Below the pieces are notes generated by a model that did not search any database, was not told where the DNA came from, and saw only the letters and a program-made list of their open reading frames with translations. A stretch of 64,000 nucleotides of DNA. It comes from Fulvivirga lutea. Its GTDB lineage: Bacteria; Bacteroidota; Bacteroidia; Cytophagales; Cyclobacteriaceae. This document shows, one piece after another, positions 36,322 through 45,419 of this stretch (positions are counted from its first letter, which is position 1; every line of letters begins with the position of its first letter). Location of the stretch: contig NZ_CP070608.1 in the NCBI RefSeq assembly GCF_017068455.1, positions 792,501 through 856,500 of the forward strand, in the 5' to 3' direction. The translations under genes were made by a program, and so were the position numbers.

Positions 36322-36953
36322 AACTTAATTCCCAAATTCAGGGCGAAATAATCATTTTTTAAGGTAAGGTCTCCACCCAATCCATCAAACTGTTCACTAA
36401 CAGCATTTATTAGTCCCCGATGATAAGAAAGTCCGCTATATAAGATAGTGCTGGTACCTACCTGATATTCTAGCCCTAAGCCCGCTAAAAGTGTGAAATC
36501 AAAAAATCGAAAATCTTCAACTAATACATACTCATCTTTATCGGCCTCTTCTTTAATATTAAAATCAAACGTGCCGCCAAATTGAAAGTAAACCCTTTTG
36601 TCCAATGACACTTCATTTGTGAATAATTTCATTGTTGCAGGTATTTGCACATACTGCAAGTTATATTCCTCTGTTGATGCTGGACTATTACCAGCCTGAC
36701 CTTCAAAACCGGCTCTCTTAGAGCAGAATAATACACCCGTACTTACATAGTAATGCTCTGTAATGGCAAAATCTGCGATAGGACCAAAAGATACTTTTAA
36801 TGCAGTACCATCACTACCAATACTTTCTGTGTCAGATTCATAGTCCACACGGTTTGCTGACAATACAGGCGAAAACTGAAACCCTAACTTAAATTGGCTA
36901 TAACTTTTTACAGAAAACAGAAGTACGAACAATAGCAATGCAATTTTTCTCAT
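36318..36953 (-). CDS. PorT-type outer-membrane beta-barrel protein
   Basis: A 211-residue exported protein with signal peptide ending KSYSQ. The mature part begins FKLGFQFSPVLSANRV and consists of alternating strands (TEHYYVSTGVLFCSKRAGF; IPATMKLFTNEVSLDKRVYFQFGG; LAGLGLEYQVG; TLKNDYFALNLGIKF), the pattern of the 8-strand outer-membrane beta-barrel (PorT-like) family of Bacteroidota. Specific role unknown; such barrels are sometimes T9SS parts but many are not. Confidence 0.75.
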   Translation of the reverse strand: MRKIALLLFVLLFSVKSYSQFKLGFQFSPVLSANRVDYESDTESIGSDGTALKVSFGPIADFAITEHYYVSTGVLFCSKRAGFEGQAGNSPASTEEYNLQYVQIPATMKLFTNEVSLDKRVYFQFGGTFDFNIKEEADKDEYVLVEDFRFFDFTLLAGLGLEYQVGTSTILYSGLSYHRGLINAVSEQFDGLGGDLTLKNDYFALNLGIKF

Positions 36954-37024
36954 AAGAGGATAATTTTTGGTTATTTAGCGCAGTTATTTATTTCAATGTT
37001 TAACAAAAGTAAAGGAATAGTTTG

Positions 37025-38047
37025 ATGAAGAGAAAGATATGGTTGTTTAGTATGCTGGCCATCGTGCTTTTAAATTCCTGTAGTAATAACGATGAAACAG
37101 AATGCGTATTTCAACCTGCTTTAAAGAATGATGCAACCATTGAAATAGAGCAACTAGAGGATGTTTTGCTCGATATTCAATCAAAAGACTCTTTGGTGAG
37201 CTTCTTGAACAATCACCCGATAATTACCAACTATTTTTTGAGACGAAGCAGCTACCCCAACGATTCGGTGATGATGGAAACGCTGTTAAGGAAATATGCA
37301 AACCCACACATTGACACGCTTCAAATGGAAATAGATAGAGTGTTTGGTGATTTAAGCCAGCTGAAAGATGATTTGAATACTGCTTTTAGTCATTTGAAAT
37401 ATTACTATCCTGAAGCCCAAATACCAAAAGTGAAAACGGTAGCTACCGGTTTGGATTTCGATCTTTACGTTTCTGATTCGCTAATTGTCATTGGCCTCGA
37501 TTATTACCTTGGGCAAGGAGCAAAGTATAGGCCAATCAACATGTATCAATATATATTAAAGCGTTACGCACCAGAATACATAGTACCTTCTATCATGCTT
37601 TTGAATGGTATTGCACCGGAATACAATGGCACTTCTGTAAAGGATAAAACCATTTTAGCAGATATGATATCTTATGGCAAGTCATTTTACTTTGCCAAGC
37701 ACATGATGCCCTGCACGCCAGATAGTGTAATCATCTGGTATACAACTAAGGAAATCGTAGGGTCAAGAAAGAATGTTGATATTATCTGGACTCATTTTGT
37801 TGAGAATGAGCTACTTTTTGAGACCAATCACATGGTGAAGAAGAAGTATATTGATGATAGGCCCAAAACTTATGAAATTGGTGATGAAGCTCCGGGTAGA
37901 ATAGGCACTTGGTTAGGTTGGCAAATTGTGAGAAAATATATGGCTGAACACCCAGACGTTTCGCTTCCTGAAATGATGCAAATGGAAAGCCCTCAACAAT
38001 TATTCAAAGAATCGAAATTTAAGCCTGATAAAGGAGGCATTTTCTAG
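37025..38047 (+). CDS. gldB: Gliding motility lipoprotein GldB
   Basis: Lipoprotein required for gliding in Flavobacterium johnsoniae. The start is the ATG at 37025 (MKRKIWLFSML), one codon after an in-frame TTG. Lipobox LLNSC, Cys about residue 19. Family phrases are YPEAQIPKVKTVATG, DSLIVIGLDYYLGQGAKYRP, QYILKRYAPEYIVP and the C-terminal ETNHMVKKKYIDDRPKT...GRIGTWLGWQIVRKYM. These fit GldB closely, and the length (340) is typical. It supports T9SS-linked gliding in this organism, in line with the T9SS cargo proteins at 49997 and 60488. Confidence 0.92.
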   Translation: MKRKIWLFSMLAIVLLNSCSNNDETECVFQPALKNDATIEIEQLEDVLLDIQSKDSLVSFLNNHPIITNYFLRRSSYPNDSVMMETLLRKYANPHIDTLQMEIDRVFGDLSQLKDDLNTAFSHLKYYYPEAQIPKVKTVATGLDFDLYVSDSLIVIGLDYYLGQGAKYRPINMYQYILKRYAPEYIVPSIMLLNGIAPEYNGTSVKDKTILADMISYGKSFYFAKHMMPCTPDSVIIWYTTKEIVGSRKNVDIIWTHFVENELLFETNHMVKKKYIDDRPKTYEIGDEAPGRIGTWLGWQIVRKYMAEHPDVSLPEMMQMESPQQLFKESKFKPDKGGIF

Positions 38048-38262
38048 GACTCTTTACCCTGATAAAGCTCTTCAATTTTTAGCCGGTCTTCTTCCGGTAT
38101 AGACATGTCGTTCATTTTCTTGAAGGCATCAGCTGGTGAGTTAATGTCATATTTCAGTAGCACGTTGTTTTCTCTTTCTTCCTTCTTTTTTGCCCTGATC
38201 ATAAAAAACAATACTATTTGAAGCACCAATACCGCTGAAACTATACCAATAAGCAGATACAT
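38044..38262 (-). CDS. Small single-helix membrane protein, unknown
   Basis: A 72-residue protein with an N-terminal membrane helix (LLIGIVSAVLVLQIVLFFMI) followed by a basic cytoplasmic stretch (RAKKKEEREN) and an acidic helical tail (DAFKKMNDMSIPEEDRLKIEELYQ). Its stop overlaps the stop of gldB by 4 bp on the opposite strand. The positive-after-helix pattern suggests the tail is cytoplasmic. No family recognised. Confidence 0.6.
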   Translation of the reverse strand: MYLLIGIVSAVLVLQIVLFFMIRAKKKEERENNVLLKYDINSPADAFKKMNDMSIPEEDRLKIEELYQGKES

Positions 38263-38297
38263 AATAATTTATAAATTAGAGGTTAAAGGTATTTACG

Positions 38298-38963
38298 ATG
38301 ACATTCGGGGAAAAGGTTATACATTTTTATAAAAACTTGCAGCTGCCAACCGGCTTACCGGAAGGTGTAGAAATACTGGATCCTTTTGCTGATGATACGG
38401 TTAAAACTATTGTTGAACATTTTAATAACAAGTTCTTTAATGATACTAACCCAAGAACTTTTCTTATTGGGATAAATCCCGGACGGTTAGGAGGCGGAAC
38501 AACAGGTATACCATTTACAGATCCTATCAGGTTAGAAGAAGAGTTGGGGATAGAAAACTCTTTCGATAGAAAGCAGGAACTCTCATCTAATTTTGTTTAT
38601 CAAATGATCGACAGATTGGGAGGTGCGGAGTTTTTCTATTCTAAATTTTACTTTACTTCAGCTTGCCCTGTGGGTTTTACCAAAGACGGTAAAAATTTGA
38701 ATTACTACGATATAAAAGAACTTCAGGAAGCCTTGGATGACTATAATGTAGATCAATTGCAAAAACAGAAAGACTTTGGGGCGAATGATATTGCTTACAG
38801 TATCGGTCAGGGTAAAAATGTCGCTTACCTAAAACAGCTCAACAAAAAGCACAAATTCTTTAAGGAAATAAGACCACTACCACATCCTCGTTGGGTTATG
38901 CAATACAGATTGAAACGGTTAGGAGAATTTCTGGAATTATACAAAAAGGAGTTACTGGGTTAA
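38298..38963 (+). CDS. SMUG2-like uracil-DNA glycosylase superfamily protein (DUF4918)
   Basis: Cytoplasmic DNA-repair-type protein of 221 residues. It carries the water-activating loop TFLIGINPGRLGGGTTGIPF (motif 1 GINPG at 58-62) and the DNA-intercalation loop PLPHPRW near the C-terminus, the two signatures of SMUG-type glycosylases. The spacing and DUF4918 wording (TDPIRLEEELGI; FYFTSACPVGFT) match the SMUG2 group reported from Pedobacter. Substrate preference cannot be told from the sequence. Stops overlap by 4 bp with the convergent CBM9 gene. Confidence 0.85.
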   Translation: MTFGEKVIHFYKNLQLPTGLPEGVEILDPFADDTVKTIVEHFNNKFFNDTNPRTFLIGINPGRLGGGTTGIPFTDPIRLEEELGIENSFDRKQELSSNFVYQMIDRLGGAEFFYSKFYFTSACPVGFTKDGKNLNYYDIKELQEALDDYNVDQLQKQKDFGANDIAYSIGQGKNVAYLKQLNKKHKFFKEIRPLPHPRWVMQYRLKRLGEFLELYKKELLG

Positions 38964-41584
38964 AGCACGAAACGGTAGGTATATTTAATCAGGAACACAT
39001 TATTCGGATACTTTTCGAATAGCGAGTTATACAAATGATCAAAGGAATATCTGTCAGTGGAAGGCGACTCATTTCTGCTTTGTGTCCAAACAAGGAATAA
39101 TGTAGAGCCCGGAATATACTCCCATCGCAAAACCATGTTCGATTGAAATTGTGCAAAGTTGAAATTGGGGTTGCTAATAGAATAGTCAGTGATACCATCA
39201 TTATTTTCATCTATGTTAATTTCATCTGCATCTTCTGCCATGCTGGTATTAAGTAACTGAAATCTATCGCGATATTCGGAAGCGCTACCATTCGTAACCC
39301 TCTTGAAGTTCGAATACTTACCCGATGCCGCAAAAGGCTGTCCCCAATATTGAATGGATAGGTTAGGAGTGATCACATAGGTTACTCTCAAAGACACATT
39401 ATAAATGGTCTGGTCTATGTTAGCTACTAAATAGCGATTCTCACCATTAAATTCTTTAGTGGCAACGTATTGCAATTGATTAGACGACCAACTGACGCTA
39501 CCTGTGAAATTCACATTCAATGCATTGGTTGGGCGCAAAGTTAGTCTCGACCACCAACCATTGGTAGATCGGAAATTTTCATCCGACCAACGCCACCAGG
39601 GGTTCAGCTCAAAACGTACTTTTTTACGATTATCAGTGGCGGCCCAAATCCAATAGGACGATGAATTAGGGTAAACAAGGCTTGGTCCACCACGTAAATC
39701 GGCATTCGATGCATTAAAAAATTCAGTATGGCCACCGGATCCTACTTCCCAATAATTTTTCAACTGAAAATAAGAATCAAACTCAATTCTTCGGTCTAAT
39801 AAATTATGACCATAATCCCAGGTTTGAATAGGCCGGGCATCTATTCTCATGGTTCTAAATAGATTTGTAGGCTTCACGATGCGGTATCTTATCCATGATC
39901 TGTTCGAGATTTGATCGGTCTGTGATAAAAACCCAACATCGTTAATTTCAAAGCCAGGGGAGTTCCAGGATAATGCGGAACTAAAAAGTAGCTTTCCGCT
40001 TCTTTTCCCAAACTCCACCGTGCCTGATGTACCACTTAATGAGTTTCTAGTTGTGTCTACATGTCGATAATCATTATCAGTACGCTGATAATATCTTTCA
40101 GATGATTCTTGCAGGCGGGTGATAGACCTAAATGACCCATCAACTTTGCTGGCAGCAATTTTACCTGCAACGGAATATTTTCTATTATTAAAAAAGTGCG
40201 TTATATCCAGTCCTCCACTAAATGCGTTATCCACCAAATCATAAGTATTTTCTTCGTTTTTTCTGTTTACACTCGTCACCATTCCACCAAAAACAGTTTG
40301 GCCCTCATTCAAATCTTGCTGCACTCTACCAATTAAATAATTTGTGCCCGGTTCAATGGTTTCCTCTCTTTTTATTCCAAGACTATCTATTTCAGCAGAT
40401 TCTTTATGAGTGATGGACTCCAATATGCCCCATGAAAAGCCGTTTTTGTTTTTGCCGGTTAGTTTCATGGAGGTTAGAATCCTTGAATTATCAGAGGCAT
40501 TTACATACTCATCGACATCATCATTTCCACTTTCATCTGTATCTACTCTTATTTGTGGTTTACGGCCAATTCTTCTGGAATAAAAGAGGTTATCAAAATT
40601 AGTGCTGGTCGGAAAAGTGAGAATATTATTGCCCTCAAGAAAAAAGGGCCTTTGTTCGGGAAAGAAAAGTTGAAAGGCCGTTAAATTAACCTGCGATGGA
40701 TCCGCTTCCACCTGCCCAAAGTCAGGGTTTACGGTAAGGTCTAAAGTGATATCGCTGGTTATTCCAATTTTAGCATCTATCCCCACTTCAACATCAGAGC
40801 TTTTTCCCGTAGCATAAGGATTTCCCTCTTCCCTCAAATGGCGTTCAGTTTTAGCTACTATGTAAGGTTGAATTTCTAATTGTTTTTGAGGCTTCACACC
40901 TTTTATATTCCTCAATTCGCCAAAATGATGCACCCACCCAACAGCATCCAGTGCCACTGGCTCCCAAAGCGACCATTCGTCTTTTCTAAAGAAATACCTG
41001 GAAATTTGCATGCCCCACACATGCTCTTGCTTATTTGCGAAACGCAACTGGCTTAAAGGTATTCTCATCTCAGCCACCCAACCCTGATCATCAATACTGG
41101 TTTCCAGATACCAAATAGGGTCCCACTTTTCATCCCAGTTTTCACCATTATTGGAAACATATTCTTCGCCTTTCACACCTGACGAGGAGGCAGTAAATGA
41201 AAAGGCCGTTCTTTTATCGAAATAGCTATCAAACATGATCGTCACTCGGTCACCGTCAAATCCGTCTCTTCGCGATAATCGGCTTACAATCTTTGAGGGG
41301 TCAGGGTCATAGTTTCTAATGGCGATATAGAGATTTTTGGAATCGTATAGTATTTTAAATTTGGTTTGCGCAGATGGTTCGGCACCATCGATCGGAGATC
41401 TTTGAACGAAATTACCACCACCCCACTCGGCTTGATCCCAGGATGCATCTGTAATCAAGCCGTCTATTCTTGGAGCATCACCTACTAGTCGAACGGTATT
41501 GTAAGTATTAACAGGCGCATCGGCTTGGCCGAATAGGTTAATAGTGGCACATAACAATAAACAGCCGACAAGCGTTTTTTTCAT
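38960..41584 (-). CDS. CBM9-like/DUF5916 outer-membrane beta-barrel protein
   Basis: An 874-residue secreted protein. A signal peptide ends LFGQA. Residues about 25-235 form a CBM9-like beta-sandwich (RIDGLITDASWDQAEWGGGNFVQRSP; WVAEMRIPLSQLRF), and the rest is the DUF5916 barrel (DFGQVEADPSQVNLTAFQLFFPEQRPFFLEGNN; SRRIGRKP), ending in an aromatic C-terminal strand (NVFLIKYTYRFVL). Such proteins are common in Bacteroidota; a role in carbohydrate or peptide handling at the outer membrane is usually assumed but unproven. It appears monocistronic. Confidence 0.88.
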   Translation of the reverse strand: MKKTLVGCLLLCATINLFGQADAPVNTYNTVRLVGDAPRIDGLITDASWDQAEWGGGNFVQRSPIDGAEPSAQTKFKILYDSKNLYIAIRNYDPDPSKIVSRLSRRDGFDGDRVTIMFDSYFDKRTAFSFTASSSGVKGEEYVSNNGENWDEKWDPIWYLETSIDDQGWVAEMRIPLSQLRFANKQEHVWGMQISRYFFRKDEWSLWEPVALDAVGWVHHFGELRNIKGVKPQKQLEIQPYIVAKTERHLREEGNPYATGKSSDVEVGIDAKIGITSDITLDLTVNPDFGQVEADPSQVNLTAFQLFFPEQRPFFLEGNNILTFPTSTNFDNLFYSRRIGRKPQIRVDTDESGNDDVDEYVNASDNSRILTSMKLTGKNKNGFSWGILESITHKESAEIDSLGIKREETIEPGTNYLIGRVQQDLNEGQTVFGGMVTSVNRKNEENTYDLVDNAFSGGLDITHFFNNRKYSVAGKIAASKVDGSFRSITRLQESSERYYQRTDNDYRHVDTTRNSLSGTSGTVEFGKRSGKLLFSSALSWNSPGFEINDVGFLSQTDQISNRSWIRYRIVKPTNLFRTMRIDARPIQTWDYGHNLLDRRIEFDSYFQLKNYWEVGSGGHTEFFNASNADLRGGPSLVYPNSSSYWIWAATDNRKKVRFELNPWWRWSDENFRSTNGWWSRLTLRPTNALNVNFTGSVSWSSNQLQYVATKEFNGENRYLVANIDQTIYNVSLRVTYVITPNLSIQYWGQPFAASGKYSNFKRVTNGSASEYRDRFQLLNTSMAEDADEINIDENNDGITDYSISNPNFNFAQFQSNMVLRWEYIPGSTLFLVWTQSRNESPSTDRYSFDHLYNSLFEKYPNNVFLIKYTYRFVL

Positions 41585-41736
41585 TGGGTTGATTGAGTTA
41601 CACTGTTTGATACTGAAATATTGGTGCGCTTGTTATCGTTATTCGACAAACGGCATTAATACTTTTATAAATGGATCATCTGTGCACACAATCAGTGGGT
41701 CACCACACTACTCGGAAAGTTGTAATTACGAAGAAG

Positions 41737-41757
41737 TTTGAAGGTGTGGCCTTCAAA
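41737..41757 (-). terminator. Hairpin between the DUF3592 and CBM9 genes, possible terminator
   Basis: TTTGAAGG (41737-41744), 5-nt loop, CCTTCAAA (41750-41757). It lies 14 bp after the stop of the minus-strand gene at 41771. The following minus-strand bases are pyrimidine-rich rather than a clean T tract, so termination is plausible but weak. Confidence 0.4.
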
Positions 41758-41770
41758 ATGGCAAAATTGA

Positions 41771-42343
41771 TTATGATAATTTGTTCACCGACAGACCAAC
41801 GAGCGTGAAGATCAAACCCATCCCGCCAAGAATTGCTTCGAGTAACCATCGGTCAGTAAATGTATTAACTAGCACATGACTAGGGTTATCTGGATTGATA
41901 AACAGATCAACTTCCTCTCCAATATAATAGCTTGGTGGACTGCTCGATGTAGTTGAATAGTAATAATAGATACTGTCGTTCACAGAATATTCAATTACTG
42001 GCTGGGCCGGATTGTCAATGACTTTGCCCTTTGTTTCAATACCTGTGCTGGCCAACTTAGAATCTATTGAAGCATCAACAATAGCAAAGCCCATCATAAT
42101 TAAACCGATTATGGCAAAAACTGCCGTAATACGCTTGCCCATTTTATCTCTGCGGGCGTTCGGTGTAAAGCTTGGGCTTTTAAACTCGGAAGGGTGCATT
42201 TCCTCTTCAATATGCTCTGCAAGAATTTTGGCTTCTTTTAGTCCAATGCTAAAAGTTTCTCTCAGCCATTTAATGGCCTCAATTTTTCTGCCTTCGGATA
42301 AAAGCTCCTTTACTTTCTGTTTCTGGTCTTCGGTAACGGCCAT
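41771..42343 (-). CDS. L7/L12-C-terminal-like helical domain plus DUF3592 membrane domain
   Basis: A 190-residue membrane protein. Residues 1-50 (VKELLSEGRKIEAIKWLRETFSIGLKEAKILAEHI) match the helix-turn-helix pattern of the ribosomal L7/L12 C-terminal fold, where Lys/Gly-x-x-L-KEAK is typical. A hydrophobic helix (ITAVFAIIGLIMMGFAIVD), a DUF3592 beta domain (KGKVIDNPAQPVIEYSVNDSIYYYYS; YIGEEVDLFINPDNPSHVLVN) and a second helix follow. The L7/L12-like module is likely a general protein-interaction fold here. Function unknown. Confidence 0.75.
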   Translation of the reverse strand: MAVTEDQKQKVKELLSEGRKIEAIKWLRETFSIGLKEAKILAEHIEEEMHPSEFKSPSFTPNARRDKMGKRITAVFAIIGLIMMGFAIVDASIDSKLASTGIETKGKVIDNPAQPVIEYSVNDSIYYYYSTTSSSPPSYYIGEEVDLFINPDNPSHVLVNTFTDRWLLEAILGGMGLIFTLVGLSVNKLS

Positions 42344-42402
42344 AACTTAAAATTAAGGTAATTCCTTTCTATTCGGAATTTGAATGGGCTAATTTTATTT
42401 CT

Positions 42403-42795
42403 ATGAATTTTCATACAAGAAAGTGGGTAAAGCCAGAAGACCTAAACCCTAATGCCAGCCTCTTTGGAGGGAGCTTACTTAAATGGATCGATGAAGAAGC
42501 CGCTATTTACGCCATTATACAGTTGGAGAATCACAGGTGTGTAACAAAGTTTATATCCGAGATAAATTTTGTGAGCTCGGCCAAACAAGGAGATATTATT
42601 GAATTGGGCATGGAGGCCACAAATTTTGGCAAAACGTCACTCACCATAAAATGTGAAGTAAGAAATAAGCTCACTCATAAAACCATATTGGCTATTGATA
42701 GAATTGTTTTTGTGAGCCTGGATGAACAGGGCAACCCGAAACCTCATGGTAAAACGGAGGTTACCTATGTGAAAGATCGTTTGGGTAAGGGTTAG
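42403..42795 (+). CDS. Acyl-CoA thioesterase, hotdog fold (YciA-like)
   Basis: A 130-residue cytoplasmic hotdog protein. The motif NPNASLFGGSLLKWIDEEAAIYA (residues 15-37) contains the G-G-x-L-L-x-W-x-D-E-x-A helix signature of the acyl-CoA thioester hydrolase/BFIT-YciA family, with the catalytic Asp in WIDEEAA. The rest (CVTKFISEINFVSSAKQGDIIELG) supplies the beta sheet. It hydrolyses acyl-CoA thioesters; chain length is not predictable. The stop overlaps the convergent gene by 4 bp. Confidence 0.88.
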   Translation: MNFHTRKWVKPEDLNPNASLFGGSLLKWIDEEAAIYAIIQLENHRCVTKFISEINFVSSAKQGDIIELGMEATNFGKTSLTIKCEVRNKLTHKTILAIDRIVFVSLDEQGNPKPHGKTEVTYVKDRLGKG

Positions 42796-43832
42796 TCAGT
42801 AAGTTTTGTATCAGGCACTTCTAAAATCAAACCAGAGCCATAAGCAGAAGCTGGTGTTTGAAATCCAGTTTTAAAATTTTCATCCAATATTTTCTTAGCA
42901 ATCAATACCGATGTGCTGGCTGTGAGTGTATAACCATTAGGTGTATTAAGCCTTGCTTCAACACTCTCGTTACCAATGGAAACTTTACCCCACAAAAACA
43001 TTTTTCCCTTTTCACGTTTTTCATCACTTGGGCCGGCAGGCTTTTTATCAATCTGCTTTTGCAGATAGCTTTTAACAAAGCGCAGTTTTAAAAGTGGCCT
43101 GAACCAGGCCATTGTTTTTACTTGTTTTATCTGCTTTTCATGTGAACCCATAAATACCTCAATATTGGGAATGCCTGTGCTAAAATAGGCCGATGAAATA
43201 TCTCCCCATGAAATGCCTAAAGATATCTGTTCAAACTCGCCATAATTAATGTTAGCAGTGGATATGGAAGAACTTACTAATTCCCCATTCTTTCTAACAG
43301 TTTGCCCCTCATGAGAATTTTCTACCATCGTCTTGGCAGTGCCTCTGGACAGTCCACCACCAAGACCTGTAAAGGCCAATGTTAGATTAGTAGCTGTAGG
43401 TAATTTGGCTTTTAGGTGATTGGCCAGGCAATCTGATGGCACTACATCAAACCCAGCGCCTGGTAAAAGCATAATGCCAGCTTCTTCAGCTTTGGATGAC
43501 ATATTTTTCAACGCCTCGAATACCTGAAATTCACCAGTTATATCGAGGTAGTGAGTTTTGTTTTTAATGCAAGCTTTTGCCACTTGTTCAGCAGTGTGAA
43601 TAAATGGGCCTGCACAATGAATGATAATTTTATGGTCAGCGAGAGCCTTGTTCAGTTTGTCCTCTTCGCTTAAATCAAAAACCAGGTAGTCCAATTTGGT
43701 TTCATCGGCCTGAGCTTTAACCGCTTTTTCATTTCTTCCGGCTAGTGTAGGCTTTAACCCCTTCGCTAATGCCTCTTCAACAATTAATTTCCCTGTGTAG
43801 CCGTAAGAGCCGTAAATCAGTATATCTTTCAT
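42792..43832 (-). CDS. Saccharopine dehydrogenase-like NAD(P)-binding protein
   Basis: A 346-residue cytoplasmic Rossmann-fold protein. It opens with IYGSYGYTGKLIVEEALAKGLKPTLAGRNEKA (nucleotide-binding GSYGYTG and RN), followed by IIHCAGPF, THYLDITGE and MLLPGAGFDVVPSDCLA, the order seen in saccharopine dehydrogenase-like oxidoreductases and trans-acting enoyl reductases. True saccharopine dehydrogenase activity is unlikely given the length. It starts within the stop of the upstream TPM gene (ATGA overlap), forming the end of a three-gene operon. Confidence 0.85.
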   Translation of the reverse strand: MKDILIYGSYGYTGKLIVEEALAKGLKPTLAGRNEKAVKAQADETKLDYLVFDLSEEDKLNKALADHKIIIHCAGPFIHTAEQVAKACIKNKTHYLDITGEFQVFEALKNMSSKAEEAGIMLLPGAGFDVVPSDCLANHLKAKLPTATNLTLAFTGLGGGLSRGTAKTMVENSHEGQTVRKNGELVSSSISTANINYGEFEQISLGISWGDISSAYFSTGIPNIEVFMGSHEKQIKQVKTMAWFRPLLKLRFVKSYLQKQIDKKPAGPSDEKREKGKMFLWGKVSIGNESVEARLNTPNGYTLTASTSVLIAKKILDENFKTGFQTPASAYGSGLILEVPDTKLTD

Positions 43833-44479
43833 CCTAGTCTTATATCATCCGATAGTTCATTACTATTTCCTTCAGGTTTATGTACTCCTGAAGCTTCCAG
43901 CAAATCACCACATTTATTTATTCCGTTAATAATGCCCGCAGTGGGGTCATTATTTTTTATTCCTTCCACAATCAACTTAACAACCTCTTGCCACTGGCTG
44001 CTCTCTACTTTTTTATTGATGCCTGAATCACCCAAAACGTCAACCATGTGTTCAAAATGGCTAACCATAATTAATATACCTGTTCGATTTTCAGTATTAA
44101 AAACTTCATGGTTCAGAAACTCCCGAGCTGCTCGTTCCTCAACTTTGGCTTGCATTAATTCGGGAGTGGTGAATAATTTCTTAATGAAGTCAATGTTTCT
44201 TGAAAGCAGATAGCCTATTCCACTCATTACCAAGGTAAACAAACTTACCTCCCAGGGGGTAACAGTAAAAGGTAAGTGCCAGTTAAAAGATAACATGGCT
44301 GCACTGCCTAAAGCAAAAATTCCGAATGCAATAGCTGCTCTTAAGTTGCTTTCCTCATAATTATCTGCTGCCGACACGAAAAAAGGGACAATCTCACCTG
44401 AAGTTTTACTTTCGGCATTTTGAACGGCTTTTTTAATAGCTTCTTTCTGTTCCTGTGTAAATTCAAATTGTCTGGCCAT
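43829..44479 (-). CDS. TPM-domain (DUF477/TLP18.3-like) membrane protein
   Basis: A 216-residue protein with a TPM domain split around two membrane helices: KAVQNAESKTSGEIVPFFVSAADNYEESNLRAA (about 15-50), helices at about 50-95, then VFNTENRTGILIMVSHFEHMVDVLGDSGI (about 145-175). The motif order is typical of the inner-membrane TPM partner that accompanies a signal-peptide-bearing TPM protein. Function is unsettled (envelope maintenance or phosphatase-like). Second gene of the operon, 14 bp after its partner; a LemA gene, often present with such pairs, is not seen. Confidence 0.82.
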   Translation of the reverse strand: MARQFEFTQEQKEAIKKAVQNAESKTSGEIVPFFVSAADNYEESNLRAAIAFGIFALGSAAMLSFNWHLPFTVTPWEVSLFTLVMSGIGYLLSRNIDFIKKLFTTPELMQAKVEERAAREFLNHEVFNTENRTGILIMVSHFEHMVDVLGDSGINKKVESSQWQEVVKLIVEGIKNNDPTAGIINGINKCGDLLEASGVHKPEGNSNELSDDIRLG

Positions 44480-44493
44480 AATATTATTTCAAG

Positions 44494-45354
44494 TTACCAA
44501 CTACCTGAGGCTCCTCCACCACCAAAACTACCACCGCCACCGCTGAATCCACCACCACCACCGAAGCTGCTGCTGCCACCTCCGCTATATCCACCACCAT
44601 AATATCGGCCTCCCCCCCCACCACCACCACCAGAAAGAGCTGTGATTATAAATAGGAAAAAACTAATGCCAATTCCTGCAAAAAGACCAATAAGAAGAGT
44701 GCCTGTAAGAAAGGCTACCACCGCTCCAATTCCAGCACCCTTCCATTTCCCGTATTTACTTGAGCTTATTCCACCAACTACCATGGAAAACATAAATATT
44801 GCAAACCACCAACCAGAACCATCTTCACTCGAAGTGTAATCTGAATTGGTTGGCTCAGGAAGTTCTTCACCAGCAATAAGTCCTGCCAACGCCTCTACAC
44901 CTTCACTAATGCCACCATAAAAATCACCTTGTTTAAAGTTGGGTGTAATATATTCTTCTATAATTCTTTTCGACTGTAAATCAGTGATGGCTCCTTCAAG
45001 ACCATAGCCCACTTCAATCCGAAGCTTTCTATCGTTTTTGGCTATGAGGAGAATGACCCCATCATCTATGCCCTCTCTTCCAATTTTCCATTTATCGGCA
45101 ACCCGAATAGAGTAATCTTCAATGGGCTCGGGGCCTGTAGTTGGAACGATCAGAACAGCTATTTGACTGCCTTTACTTTTTTCCAGTGATTCTAGTCGGT
45201 TTTCAAGTTGCTGAACTTCACCGCTACTTAAGGTATTGGTTTGATCTGTTACTCTTGCCCAAAGCTGTGGAATGGGTTGAACATCCTGTCCTTTGGTAAT
45301 AAAAGGACATAGAATAAGTAAACAGAGAATAAATAAATGGTTCGGTCTGATCAT
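44494..45354 (-). CDS. TPM-domain protein with Gly-rich C-terminus (YgcG-like)
   Basis: A 286-residue exported protein: signal peptide (ends ITKGQD), periplasmic TPM domain (RVTDQTNTLSSGEVQQLENRLESLEKSKGSQIAVLIVPT; IGREGIDDGVILLIAKNDRKLRIEVGYGLEG; about 33-165), one or two membrane helices (about 190-240) and a C-terminal tail of Gly/Ser/Phe/Tyr repeats (about 241-286). This is the YgcG layout. The Gly-rich tail produces a Pro-rich shadow frame on the other strand. First gene of the three-gene operon. Confidence 0.86.
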   Translation of the reverse strand: MIRPNHLFILCLLILCPFITKGQDVQPIPQLWARVTDQTNTLSSGEVQQLENRLESLEKSKGSQIAVLIVPTTGPEPIEDYSIRVADKWKIGREGIDDGVILLIAKNDRKLRIEVGYGLEGAITDLQSKRIIEEYITPNFKQGDFYGGISEGVEALAGLIAGEELPEPTNSDYTSSEDGSGWWFAIFMFSMVVGGISSSKYGKWKGAGIGAVVAFLTGTLLIGLFAGIGISFFLFIITALSGGGGGGGGRYYGGGYSGGGSSSFGGGGGFSGGGGSFGGGGASGSW

Positions 45355-45419
45355 CTTGTAGAGTTCAATATAAACTTAACAAATAATCATTAAATTCATG
45401 AATCTAAAAATTTGCTCTT

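Noticed and set aside
41544-41741. 65-residue plus-strand frame in the spacer before the DUF3592 gene
   Set aside because: No signal, family wording or start context; partly overlaps the CBM9 gene in antisense.
44420-44602. Plus-strand Pro-rich open frame
   Set aside because: Shadow of the Gly-rich tail of the minus-strand TPM protein.
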